Shown here: positions 1 through 11,500 of the stretch, piece by piece | How the letters are laid out: each line of letters opens with the position of its first letter | How positions within the stretch are numbered: position 1 is the first letter of the stretch | Source: Heterohyrax brucei | Taxonomy: Eukaryota; Chordata; Mammalia; Hyracoidea; Procaviidae | Length of the DNA: 64,000 nucleotides | NCBI GenBank assembly: GCA_028571685.1 | Contig: CM053140.1 | Location: 145,809,701 to 145,873,700, forward strand | Direction: 5' to 3' | Translations under genes and position numbers: made by a program | Notes under the pieces: generated by a model | The model's input: the letters and a program-made list of their open reading frames with translations, nothing else | Told to the model about the DNA's origin: nothing | The model's database searches: none

Positions 1-99
1 ATCTTTCTGACTTGTTTTCTCTCCTATAGTCATTTCCCTAATAAAATCTTGCACATTTGAAACCACCATGGCATCTGCTTTCAGAACACCCAAACTAAG

Positions 100-265
100 A
101 CTATCCTACTCTATTTCATTTATTAATGTTTATCTTTTATTGCCCACTAGCATATAAGTTCCATGGGAGCAGAAATTTTGTTCAGCCACCCATCTCAAAC
201 ACCTAGGACAGTGCCTGACACATCATAGGTGCTAAATAAATACATGTAGAATGAATGAATAAGTA
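100..265 (+). repeat. L2 LINE 3' end
   Basis: The order 'ataagttccatgggagcag', 'aggacagtgcctgacacat', 'aggtgctaaataaatac', 'gaatgaatgaat' is the 3' terminus of L2 in sense orientation. Confidence 0.7.
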
Positions 266-1039
266 ATGCTTTTAAAAATATTAACAAACGTGACTACTGA
301 CAACTAAATAAATGAATAAACATAAGGTGATGAGACCAAACCAGTTGACCCAGTCTTGCTCACTTCCTCCGAGAGTCTCTGATTGTGTTCTCATACCTAG
401 TTCTCCCCCTGCACTGGAAAACCCTTGGGTTTTCCTATAGCAGAAATGAGACTGAAGATGCAAACTGTTTTTAGGAAAAGATCCAGACTAATAATTGGAT
501 GACTGCCCATCTGTTCTGGGCAGAAAATATGCGGTTCTGACTGAGATATTTATCCCCACTACTCTCTTGGCTTCAGTTTCAGCCAGGAGTTGAAGATACA
601 CAAAATCAAAGTTTTGAAGGTTTGACTTTTTTTTTTAAGTTTAAATATTCATCCAATTATAATCAACCTAAGCCAATTCTCCAATTTTCTAGTCTGCCCA
701 AGTCTCATTTGGGAACATCTGAGCAAAGACAAACTACTTTCAAGTATGATTTCAGACTCATAAAATCAGTGAATTTCACCTTGGGGTTACTGTGTGGGAG
801 TACAGGCTGTTTGGTTAGGTAGCTCCAGATGACAATATGTGAAAGTCTTTTCTGCTAGGGCTATTCAGTTTCCCCAGAGGAGATTTCTACAGGGTTCTGC
901 CTAACTGTTTTACACCCAGCCCCAAGTGTTCTGAAACCTGGCTGGATAAGGTGGGTGAGGAGTCTGTTTCTCGTGACAAGTGACTTAACCTTCAGCTTGT
1001 GCCTCACCATGCCCTGAGCACTTGGCAAGCCTTGATTAA

Positions 1040-1225
1040 TGCCCATTAGAAAACCTTGGCTTTGCTACTTATTAGCTATGAGGCAAATTACCTCTCTGAG
1101 CCTCAGTTTCCTTGTTTTTAAAAAGGGATAATAGCACCTATCTCTCAGCACCTTATAAGATAAGCAGCATGTGCAAACATTTGCCTAGAGAAAGAGACCA
1201 TGTAACAAATGTTACCTATTATTAT
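1040..1225 (+). repeat. MIR SINE
   Basis: The MIR core and tail are clear: 'tgctacttattagctatgag', 'cctctctgagcctcagtttc', 'aaaagggataatagcaccta'. Confidence 0.75.
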
Positions 1226-1999
1226 TACTGATATAAAAAATGCAAAGGAATTTAAACCGTATGTTCAGTGTTTGGGTTGTCCTTTTAACCTCTTCAGCTG
1301 AATGCTGATATGAAGGTGCCGGCAGCATCTGAACATGTAATAATGAAGTAGGTGGTAATTAGAGCTTGCTTGATCTGAATTTAATTAAAGAAATGATACA
1401 TGAAAGAAAACAAAGTACATTGTGAAGCGTCTCAGCCTCTGCTTTGACCTAAAGTTTTCATTGGGCTTGCCTGCCTTTTTCTCAAAGGTGAGAAAATACC
1501 TACGTCAGGTGTCAGGCGGTGCAGTTACAGAACATTTCATCCCACTGTCAGAGACTCATTCCTTTCTCTTGCATAACCAAGGAGGTCAAAACGGCACCTT
1601 CCTGCAAGCCTGGAGTGTCATTTCTGAACAGGGTTCAAGAAAGAACTTTATTTCAGAGAAATCCAAGTCCGGAAGTTAACAGAGGGGCGGGCTTGAGGTA
1701 TAACCTACACTGAACACTGGTGGGGGCCAAATTCTTAATATAGTGACATTAACACCTTTGAATTCTCCATGACCAAAAGATTCCAAAATTTGAAGCAAAC
1801 TGCTAAAGGAGGAAGGGAGTAGGGGGAACAGCTTGACATAAATCTGTCACTATCTGAAGTTTCAAAATAACTATAGAGAATTTTTTTATTATGATCCAAA
1901 GGCCATTTAAGAAAAAAAGGCAGTAAATGACTTGGCACTTTTGCCCCAAAATGAGGCGCTCTGTGTAAGCTCTGGAGCCAAAGTGCAAGTAAACTAACT

Positions 2000-2478
2000 T
2001 TGGAAGAACCCCCGCAGACTCACACGTCGGGGAGACTGGTGTGTCACTAGCGCAGAGGCTGATTAAACAGCTTGCTAGCTCCCTGCGCCACTCCCAGAAA
2101 AGAATGGATTGGGTAAGGAACAGTTAACAAGAAAATGTGCCTTGCTAACCGTGCACATTACAACAAAGAGCTGGCAGCGTCTGAAGGGAAAGGGCTTGTG
2201 CCGCTGCCGTTCAAACTTGTCAGTCAACTCGTGCCAGCAGCGCCCGCGTCTCCTCCCCAGCGCACCCTCATTACATGTGTCTGGCTGGCCTGCTCTGCGC
2301 ATCTGCGCTCAGACGCTCCTGACAAGTCGGAATTGCTTCTTTGCTCCCCTGGTGGAAAGCAGAGCGGATTCCTCCCGGCTTCTCCTCTGTCGCCCCCTAC
2401 TCAGCTCCCCAAGGAGGCTCCCTGCCTTATGGTAGCTTCGGACTTCCTTCCCCGGGCTGCCTGTCCTTGATTTCTAGC
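2000..2478 (+). promoter_or_regulatory. PALMD: Probable PALMD promoter and 5' UTR
   Basis: This stretch is less AT-rich than its surroundings and has scattered CpGs (gcgcccgcg, agcgcaccc, cacgtcgggg). It carries an inverted CCAAT-like ATTGG near 2107 and no evident TATA box. It directly precedes the start codon without a visible splice site, so the 5' UTR is probably continuous with exon 1. The transcription start cannot be placed from sequence alone. Confidence 0.45.
2429..2470 (+). promoter_or_regulatory. Short upstream ORF before the PALMD start
   Basis: An ATG at 2429 opens a 13-codon frame, MVASDFLPRAACP, ending with TGA at 2468-2470, eight bases before the main ATG and in another frame. 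Its context has C at -3 and G at +4, so it is moderate. It matters only if transcripts start upstream of 2429, which I infer but cannot show. Confidence 0.45.
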
Positions 2479-2523
2479 ATGGAAGAAGCCGAGCTGGTGA
2501 AGGAAAGACTTCAGGCCATCACA
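2479..2523 (+). CDS. PALMD: PALMD coding exon 1 (residues 1-15)
   Basis: This exon encodes [15 protein letters not shown] and is followed by the donor ACA|gtaagt, phase 0. The start is the first in-frame ATG after an in-frame TGA at 2320-2322. It has A at -3 and G at +4, a strong Kozak context. The residues begin the coiled coil that continues in exon 2. Confidence 0.96.
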
Positions 2524-5500
2524 GTAAGTCTGTGTGCGTCCACTTACAACTCATTAAGGTGGTTGCTTAGAGGCCTGGCAGACACGTTGCTAGCTTGTCC
2601 CTGTCGCCTGTCCGCTACTGAGTCCCTGTAAGTGGAAAAACAGAACTGTCAGCCCTCCCAGAGGCTTCTCTGCTTTTCTCTTAACCCTTTGTGAACTTTG
2701 GGCTTGGACACCTGAGTGCAAGGCCAATGTCCTTGATTTTCACAAAGACTGGCTGTATTTTAAACAGCCATGACATGCATGTTGGTTAACTGCCCTTCAC
2801 CTTCTATGTGCCTGAGAAATGCAGTCTTCTTCTTAAATTTATATTTAATGGACACAAGCGCAAAGATGTCCAACTTGAAAACTTTAAACAGCGAATTGAA
2901 AAATTGTTGGTTTGGTTTTTTTTAAGAGTAGGAGTGAGAAAAAAATTAAAAAAAAAAAAAAAACTCATGACTTGAAACTTTTTATTCCATGGTGTGATAT
3001 ATATGGTTTCTGGTAGTGTGTTCCAGAAAGCCTAATAGAATTAAAAGAAATCTTGGTGTTCTTTGGCTAAGCGTTAAACTAGGGAAAAGTAGGTAAAAGC
3101 ACGTATCAGACTAAGTCTAAGACATCGATTTCTATCAGAGTCAGAAACTGAATAAGAAGATCTGGTAAAGGAATGCAGTGCATGCAATAGATTTGGAAAA
3201 TATTTTGTTAATGCCGGGAAGGAGAATAGTTGCACTTTTTATGTTTGTTCTGGGAAAGGGTCAAAGCAAGAAATGATTTTCCTGAAATGGCCCAGCTTTT
3301 TATGTTTTAATTTTTATAAAAACCCTGCCTTTGGCAGTAACCTGGAAATCTGTGGTACAATCACTTATCATTAGCTACAACTTGTGATGTAATTTTTTTT
3401 AAGGAAAATATTCTTCGTTAATTGACATCCCAATTTCTCAGCAGTTTCTGCCACTGAAATTATCTGTCAGGGGGGAAAAAAAGAGTACTTTAAAAACAAT
3501 GCTGAATTAGGGGGGGAAGAAGGGGCATAGGGTTTTTCTTTGCTCCTAAAATCTCCATAGCAAAAATAATGCAAATCCTGATTTAGGATTCTTGTTAAAC
3601 AGATCCAATGTTTCAGTTCCACCCAGAGGGCAGTCGATAAGTTGTAATGTTTTCTTAGCCAATGATAAGGAACCAGGGGTCCCTGGACGTCATCTTTCAG
3701 TAAGACAATGCTTTTTCAACATCTAACTTCTAATTAATACATTCTTCTGTCTTCAGAAAGTCCTGGTTTGTTGTTTGTTTTGGTTTGTTCTTTTTGTTGT
3801 TCAAGTCAGCCATAGTTTCAGCTGTCCTGTTTGAAGAGACAGGAACTCAGCTCCTCTCTGTTGCTTTTGGCTTGGGCCTTTTATGTTACAGCTGTTGTCT
3901 AAAGGTTACTTTAGCCAGTGTGAGCTGTGTGGGTACAAGCTCGCTGCTTCTAGCTCCTATCCCCTAATAAACTAAATGAAATCATATATCCAGTTAAATA
4001 TACAAGTAGCCCCTTGTTTGCGCATGTTTTCATTTTTTAATCGGCACACCTTATTTCTTCCAACACACCTTGTAACTCTTACTGAGCAGCTCATTTTCCA
4101 AGAGATAGGCGTGTACAGTAGTAATTCAGAAAGATAGGAATTTTCACTGAGAGTGAACAAAAGTCTTAATGCCTTAAAAGCAGACAGGAAAAGTTTTCTG
4201 AAGACATAAATGTATGGGTTTTTGATAATACAACTACTTCTGTAGGATATTCTGCTAGCACACCTAGAACGAATTAACTGGATCTCTGATGTAAGATCAC
4301 AACGTAAATCTGTCTTGGAAGTAAGATACTTGTGTAAACAGTGAAGGGAAAACTTTTTGGAAAATTTTGTAGAACCAGTTGTCCATTACCCCAACCTCTC
4401 ACCAGACTAAGGCCAGTCACGTTTGTCACCACCTAGAGGAAAAATGGAACAGTGATGTATCCATGGAAACAACACATCCACTCATCTCCCTCTGGGACAC
4501 TCTAGGAAATGCCAACTTTCTCCACCCCTGCTTTACCCAGGAAGCTACCTCAGCTATTCCCTGCCTGCCAGGGAAAATGCAAATACATAGTATTCCAAGA
4601 GTTTACAGAGAACATTTCATTTTTTAATGCACTCAACACCTTTAGAATTTCTGAACTGTCATTTTAATTGTTCTCCTCCTATTCTTTTCTCTGGAGATCA
4701 TTTTTTGTAAACTTCAAAAACAAAATTACCAGATGCACCCAGACACAGAAACTTGTGGACCTTACTCTCAAGGGAAAAAACTGTTATACATGAAGACCTA
4801 CTTAATTTTTAGATTAAAATTTGTTTCACCACTTCCTGGTTGTAGAATGAAATTATCTTCACTGCTTGTATTTCTTCCACTTGGCTTTGAGTGTCTGAAA
4901 AGTCATTATTTTTGCTGCAGGTAATTTAGAAAACAAATGTGCATGTCTATCCCTCGACACAACCAAGGACCAGTCTTCCTCTTTCTCTTAAAAAAAAAAA
5001 AGGTAGATTAAACACAATAAGTAGATGGAATGTGGCACTTAAGGCTCGCTAATTGAAAACTAAATTATGGTGATGCTGTCATTCATTTCTCCTATCATTA
5101 AATTGAATTTTAAATGATTCAGAAGTCTTCTCAGAAACTTAAAGAGAATAAAGACAAAAAGAAGTAACACCGAAACTTGATTAAAAGGAGGTACTTAAGA
5201 CTGGGGATACCACGTATGTATTGTGTTTTACAAAGTTACATATTCTCGTGCTCCTCCTCCATGGCTTTGTCCATGTACCAGTGCTTGTCTTACTAAATTA
5301 GCAGAATACCCTAAAGCAGAGAGTTCAGTTTTTAACTATAATTTAAAAACAAAGCTCTTTCAAACTGATCACATGTTATCTTTCATCTTTTAAAAATCTC
5401 TTGAGGGTCTTTTCAAGTTAGTAGATTTTTTTAAAATAATTTTTAAAAACATTTGTATACAAAAGGAGAAAAATTAGATTCACTATTTGACATTCCCCTT

Positions 5501-8500
5501 TAATAGTAGGTTCCGTGGTGACTGCTCTTGTTGCATGTAGGAGGCCCCAGCATTGATTCCCAACCAGTCAACTCCATGCCAAGTCACCACCTGTGTGTCA
5601 GTGGACGCTGCCGTGTTGCCATAAAACTGGCATGATGGTTAAGTGCTACGTCTGCTAACCGAAAGGTCGCCAGTTCACGTCTGCCAGGCACTCCTTGGAA
5701 ACGCTTTCCGCAGGGCTACCAAACTGACAGACTCAGAAGAAAGCCCTGGCAACTTCCTTCCAAAAACTCAGCCAGTGAAAACCCTGTGGATGCCAAAGGT
5801 CTGATCAGTCCTATTGTGCATGTGGTCGCCAGGAGTCCGATGCCAGCTTGACAACGGCTAGCAACAACAGCACTCACAATACCTGTCTACCCAACGGGCT
5901 CTGGAAAGAAAAAGGTGAAGGACTGAGTGTGTCACTGACAGAATTACTTCTACAGCACAGATTCCCTCTCTGGAAGTGAACGTGATCTAAACTGGAGAAG
6001 AAGTCCAAACACATAGATGAAGTTTCTCAGAAGGAGAGAGGAAAAATTCCTAAGGGTTAGTGATATTCCAGACACTGTTGACTTCCCCCTCCACAAAGAA
6101 CACATTGTCTTCTTATCTCCTTTCCTACAGCGGCTTTGGAAAATACTGCTGCTGAGTGGTATGAAGACGCTTACACTGGAAAACTTCAACGTGCTAGAAA
6201 TCATAAGCCGAAAAAAACCAAACGCACTGCCTTTGAGTCAATTCCTACATGGTCATAGTGACCATGTAGGACAGAGTAGAATTGCCCCATGGAGTTTCCA
6301 AGGAGTGCCTGGCAGACTTGAACTGGCAACCTTTTGGTTAGCAGATGTAGCACTTAACCATTAGGCCTCCAGGGTTCCCAGCGTCAGATCACAGACTGGC
6401 AAAATTAGCTCTCTTTGAGGGTTGAGCTCAGAAGTATTCTGGGAACTAGAATCAATTTGCAGAGAACAGAGCTAGCTGGAGAGAAGAAACAGGAGGAAAA
6501 AGTCTAACATTTTGCTTATCTTGAACTATTAGAAATGTGTTACCGACTCATTTTCTCATGTCCTCTACCCCGCTAAAGGCTGTGAAACATCTATATGCCC
6601 AGCCTTCGGTATTTAGATGAAAATATGTAAAATAAGGGGAATCAGTAGTGGAGCTGGGAGTGGGCTGAAATTTTAAATAGAGTGGCGATATTTGGGCATG
6701 TACGTGAAGGGAGCTTCTGTCAGACGTTAGACCGCAGTAATGCTCACGAGTACTAGCACCTGCCCAGGACTGACTCCGTCTTGGAAAGGAGCCACATGCA
6801 GTCCTGCCACTGGAATTTGAGCAACTGAGCCAGATTTGCCAGCCAAAGCCACTCGTGATGCAGGAGAATAAGGGGCTCTCACATTTCCCTAGATCCACTC
6901 CCTATTTCTTTCTACTCCCAAAGAATTTCTGCTTGGCTTGTAAATATAGAAGCTTAGGAGGTGAAAAGCTCTTTACATAGGGCACAACTCTACCCAATAC
7001 AGAGGCAAATATTGAAAAAATAAGATAAATACCCACAGGTTCTAGTTACTTCTTTAACATTTATTCTCTTATACTGTTACTTCATCTCATTCCATTTTTT
7101 GTCAATATCTGAGATTCTCTGATGGTTAATAAGACATTTTTATGACCCCAAAGAGGCTGCATAATGACTAGGGCCCAGCGTAGAATGGATACGTGAGGCC
7201 CCTTGTTCAAAACTAATTCAAAATTTCAAGGTGCGACAGCAGAGCATTAAACCAAGTGCTGGCCACTTCTAAGCGTGGAACCTTGTATGACTGCGCAGAC
7301 CCCATGCCTACAAACTCAGTCTTGCTTCTGTGTTCTGCCTTGGCCACATGCATATTTCTCCTATTCATTCTACCTGCACAAATAAAAGAGTAAGAAGGTG
7401 AGGAAGGCAGCTGGGATTTTGACCAAGGGTATATCTCAAACATGTGTTTGGGTTATGGCATTATTGAGAGTTGTAAGAACCTCTCAAAATAATAATGTCT
7501 AAAAGAAAACACATAATGTTCCATTGTTAACCAACCTACCTCACGGTGTATGCCACAGTTATAGGAAAAAGTTCCAGTGTGTCAGGAGCAGCATCAAAGG
7601 GTATTCATGTAAAGATGGCACATGGAGATGTGGAAATCTTCTAAATGAGAAAGACTCGTGCCAGATTATTCAAACAATAATGCCTCTGCACAGTTTTCCA
7701 CAGTGCTGTATTGAGATTACTCGTTTCTTCCAGAGAAGGAACGGTTTCTTCAAACAAGTGTGCTATGCCACATCTCTTTGCCAAACATAATAGCCCACCC
7801 ATCAAGCGGACCATGCAATGAGGTTTAATAATTCTGATAGCTCATTAAGGAAACTACTTTTTGATTAGAGGGGAGAGTTTTTCCAGTGTGCTACCAAGTG
7901 ATAAGGCAACTGTGTGAAGCCCTTTATTGACAAGGGTCCCCAGAACATTCTACACATCACTGGGTGGTCAGTGGGAGAGCCAGTTCTGGAGAAAACCATG
8001 GTTGAAATGAATCTGAATCTGAATGTCTGGCTTAAACACACTACAGTTTAGCTCAGTGCTGTAACTGAAATACAACTTCTAGTTTCTGCTCTCCTGTCTC
8101 AAACTACCTAGCCTCTCTGAAAGTAGACATATTTTATTTTAATTAATAAATTTATTTATCTTAATGACAGCAGTATTCCCTGAAAAGTCATTCCCCAAAA
8201 AATTTCCATCCCAAAAAGTTCCTCACCAGGTACCCTTTAGGGTATCTTCTTTCTTACAACACCTTAGGAACAGCAATTTGAGTGAAATTTGTGCTTACAA
8301 TGTTTATCTAAAACTCCAGTGACTGAAAGGAGTTGGTCAAGCCACTTAAAGACATAGAACAGGGTTATTCACTGAGACTCCACATGAAAATCAGTACTGA
8401 CTTCTGTCCCAAGCACAGTTTTCAAGGTGTAAATGCACCACGGATTGATACCGGGTTAAGCAACCCAATAAAATGAGCTATAAAAAAAAAACCACTGCCA

Positions 8501-11500
8501 TCAAGTCAATTCTGACTCATAGCGACCCAGCTAGAGGTCAGAATGGAATTGCCCCATAGAGTTTCCAAGGAACACCTGTCATATATGCACTGCCACTCTT
8601 TAAGGTTAGCAGATGTAGCATTTAACCACTACACTATCAGGGTTTTCAAAGTGAGCTATTATCAGCTGTATAAAATTAGTGTATGCCAACAAATCTTAGC
8701 TATAACAAAAATCAAAAGAATTCTGAGATTAGTAATGATAATTATAGCACATTTTTGGTATATAGCACTCATAAGGAAGCAAGTCCTTCGGACAAGCCAG
8801 GCTATGGTTTACTCGGTACTTCTCCCTGCGGGCATGTTTGGGCTTCAGATCACTCTCTTCTACTGAGGCCTGATGTTTACTTGAAAGGCTAAAAAGATAC
8901 CCTTAGTCATGTAGGCTGGGGTTTCAAATAACGGGAAGAGGAAGTCTTTAGCTCCTCAGCTCTGGTATTAATAGGCAGTATATACAGTTAAGTAAGCTTA
9001 TAGCCCACCTAAGTAAATCTACCCAGTCAAGAAGTTACAGTTTCTCTTGTGCCTCTCAGCCAAGATCCCAAGCAAAGGGCAGGCATGGAAGAATCTGTAT
9101 CCACCCAGAGTGTTTCCAGAAGCTGGCAGACATAGCAGGTAACTGTCTCATTTAAGTCTCCCACCCATGACACAAAGTGAGATGTGCATGGAAAAGTAAT
9201 CATCACTACTCAGACATCTTTTGAACCAGTGGGGACTACTTACCTGTTACTTACACTGCTCAGTTTTAGTGTAAGTGATAAAAGCTACTTTCTATGTACT
9301 AACTTGTGTAAACGCTCAGATCAAAAGGATGAGATAGAAATGGAGCAATCTGTAGTAGTTATTGGTGTCCTTTATCTAAAGGCTATCTGGGTACCCAGAA
9401 ATCCTATACAGTTAGAATCGCTGTAGTGCACCTCCCTCAGGTTTGGTGAAGTCAAGCAGGGTCTGACAGTGTTATCCCTCAGCACTTGCCTTTTAAAAAC
9501 TTTTTGAGATTTTCTCTTACCTCATTTGGAAACCCTAATGGTATAGTAGTTAAATGCTAAGGCTGCTGACGAAAAGGTCAGCAGTTCAAGTCCACCAGGC
9601 ACTCCTTGGAAAATCTATGGGGCGGTTCTGTTCTGTCCTACAGAGTCACTATGAGTTGGAATCGACACCAGAGCAATGGGTTTGGTTTGGGGTTTATTGT
9701 TTCATTTGTGCACATTGTCCTCTAGGTATTTTCTTAAGCAGATCTTCCCATCCCACTGCCTAAGTGGAAAACCTGAGGATGAAAAAAGTGAAAGGATTAG
9801 TTAAATGGGAGAACTTGAATCTATACTTCTGCTCAACAGATTCCTGACAATAAATTCTAAAAATACCAAAACTCTCACCCTCATCAGAACTTTTTTAGAT
9901 TACATAAATTGTTCATGTTTTACAAACAGTTTGAAGTGGAACAAAGAAAAGAATTTATAGAGGTTCTGCTTCATTTAACCACTTTGCAACCCAACTAGTT
10001 CTTCACCCTCTATCAGGGATTGAAATGTGTCCCCCTAAAGTGGATGTCCAATTGGCCCAGCCATCATTCCCAGTTTTGCATTGTTGCCCATTACTTTGTC
10101 ATCTGATGTCATTTTTTGATGTATTGTGAGTCCTAACTCAGTGATGCTGATGAGGCAGTAAAGTTGACGAGGCAGGACTCAGTCTACAAGATTATGTTTT
10201 ATTGTAAGTCAATTGCTTTTGAGATATAAAAGCCAGAAACAAGCAAAGAGACACTGGGACTTCAAACCACCAAGAGAACAAGAGCCGATTGAATAGTGTA
10301 TCACTGGGACCCATGGTCCTTACACTGAGAAGCTCCTTGACTTAGGTAGATGGATGATAAAGACCTTCCCCCAGAAGCCAACAGAAAGAAAGCCTTCTCC
10401 TGGGGCCAACATCCTAAATTTGGACTTTAAGCCTCCTCATCTGTGAGAGAATAAACTTTGCTTTATTAAAGCTACCTACTCCTGATATTTCTGTTACAGC
10501 AATGCTAGATAACTAAGACATCCTCCATAATCTCTTCCCACCTTCCCCAGTTGACCAAGAGTAGAAATGGGAAAGAAAAAAAAAATATGGCGCTCTTTCA
10601 GAAGAGTTTGTTATTGCTTTACAGTGGGTGAGGTGTAATCAAAGTCATTGTTCAGAGCATTCATGTTTCGTGACTTCTATCGCCTCTTACCATTCAATCT
10701 CCCCTCAAGCCAGGCTTCTAAATAGTAAGAGCATCTTTGCAGTTCCTAGAGTTCCCCAAACACTCTGCTCTATACTAGCTAGAAAACACACACACATGCA
10801 CACACTTCCTGAATGAATTAATAAATAACTATCAAGTTCAAAAGGTCAGAAAAGCTAAAGATTGCCTGGCCAGTTAATATATTTTTTTTTTCATTGAGGA
10901 TTGAGTTGAGTGCACTATCACCCTTTGATTATTCAGAGACTGTGTGTTTGTGTTTGTTGTTATGTACTGAATAGTGTCCCCTCAAACATACGTTGAAGCC
11001 CCATCCTTATGTCAAACTAAGGTCTTTGCAGGGGTAATTAGCTAAATTAACAAGAGGGCATACTGGAGTAGAGTATGCCCTAATCAGATATGACTAGTGT
11101 CCTTATAAGAAGAGAGAGACCCAGAGGGAAGGTGACGATGTAAAGATGCAGGCAGGGTCTAGAGTTACACTGCCCCAAGTCAAAACACCTGTGGCTACCA
11201 GAACCTAGAAGAGGCAAGGAAGGATCTTCTCTTACAGACTGCAGAGAGAGTACCGCCCTGTTGACTCCTTGCTTTTGAGTTTCTAGCATCCAGGACAACC
11301 AAAAAATAAATTTCTGTTGTGCTAAGCCACTATCTTTGTGGTACTTTATTTTAGCAGCCCTAGACAACTAATACATCTGTTTATCCTTTTCTTCTTTTCT
11401 CACTATTCGTTAGAACAAACAAGAAAGAACAGAATAAAAGAGAACACAAACTGCACTCTTTCAATATCTGTTAGAATTTGTTACACAGTTGAGAAACAGT

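Larger units (their letters stand above)
1..1999. other. Upstream flank of PALMD
   Basis: No gene is seen. It holds an L2 3' end (about 100-265) and a MIR (about 1040-1225). The rest is AT-rich single-copy-looking sequence, including short open frames with no recognisable protein. Distal regulatory elements may exist, but nothing in the sequence marks them. Confidence 0.6.

Noticed and set aside
2323..2478. In-frame extension of PALMD upstream of 2479
   Set aside because: The frame is open back to a TGA at 2320 but contains no ATG before 2479, and the ATG at 2479 has a strong context and matches the family start.
9554..9763. tRNA gene suggested by tRNA-like heads of the SINEs (here and in about forty copies)
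   Set aside because: Each head is followed by the same SINE body and 3' end, and the tRNA folds are incomplete. They are retroposed copies.
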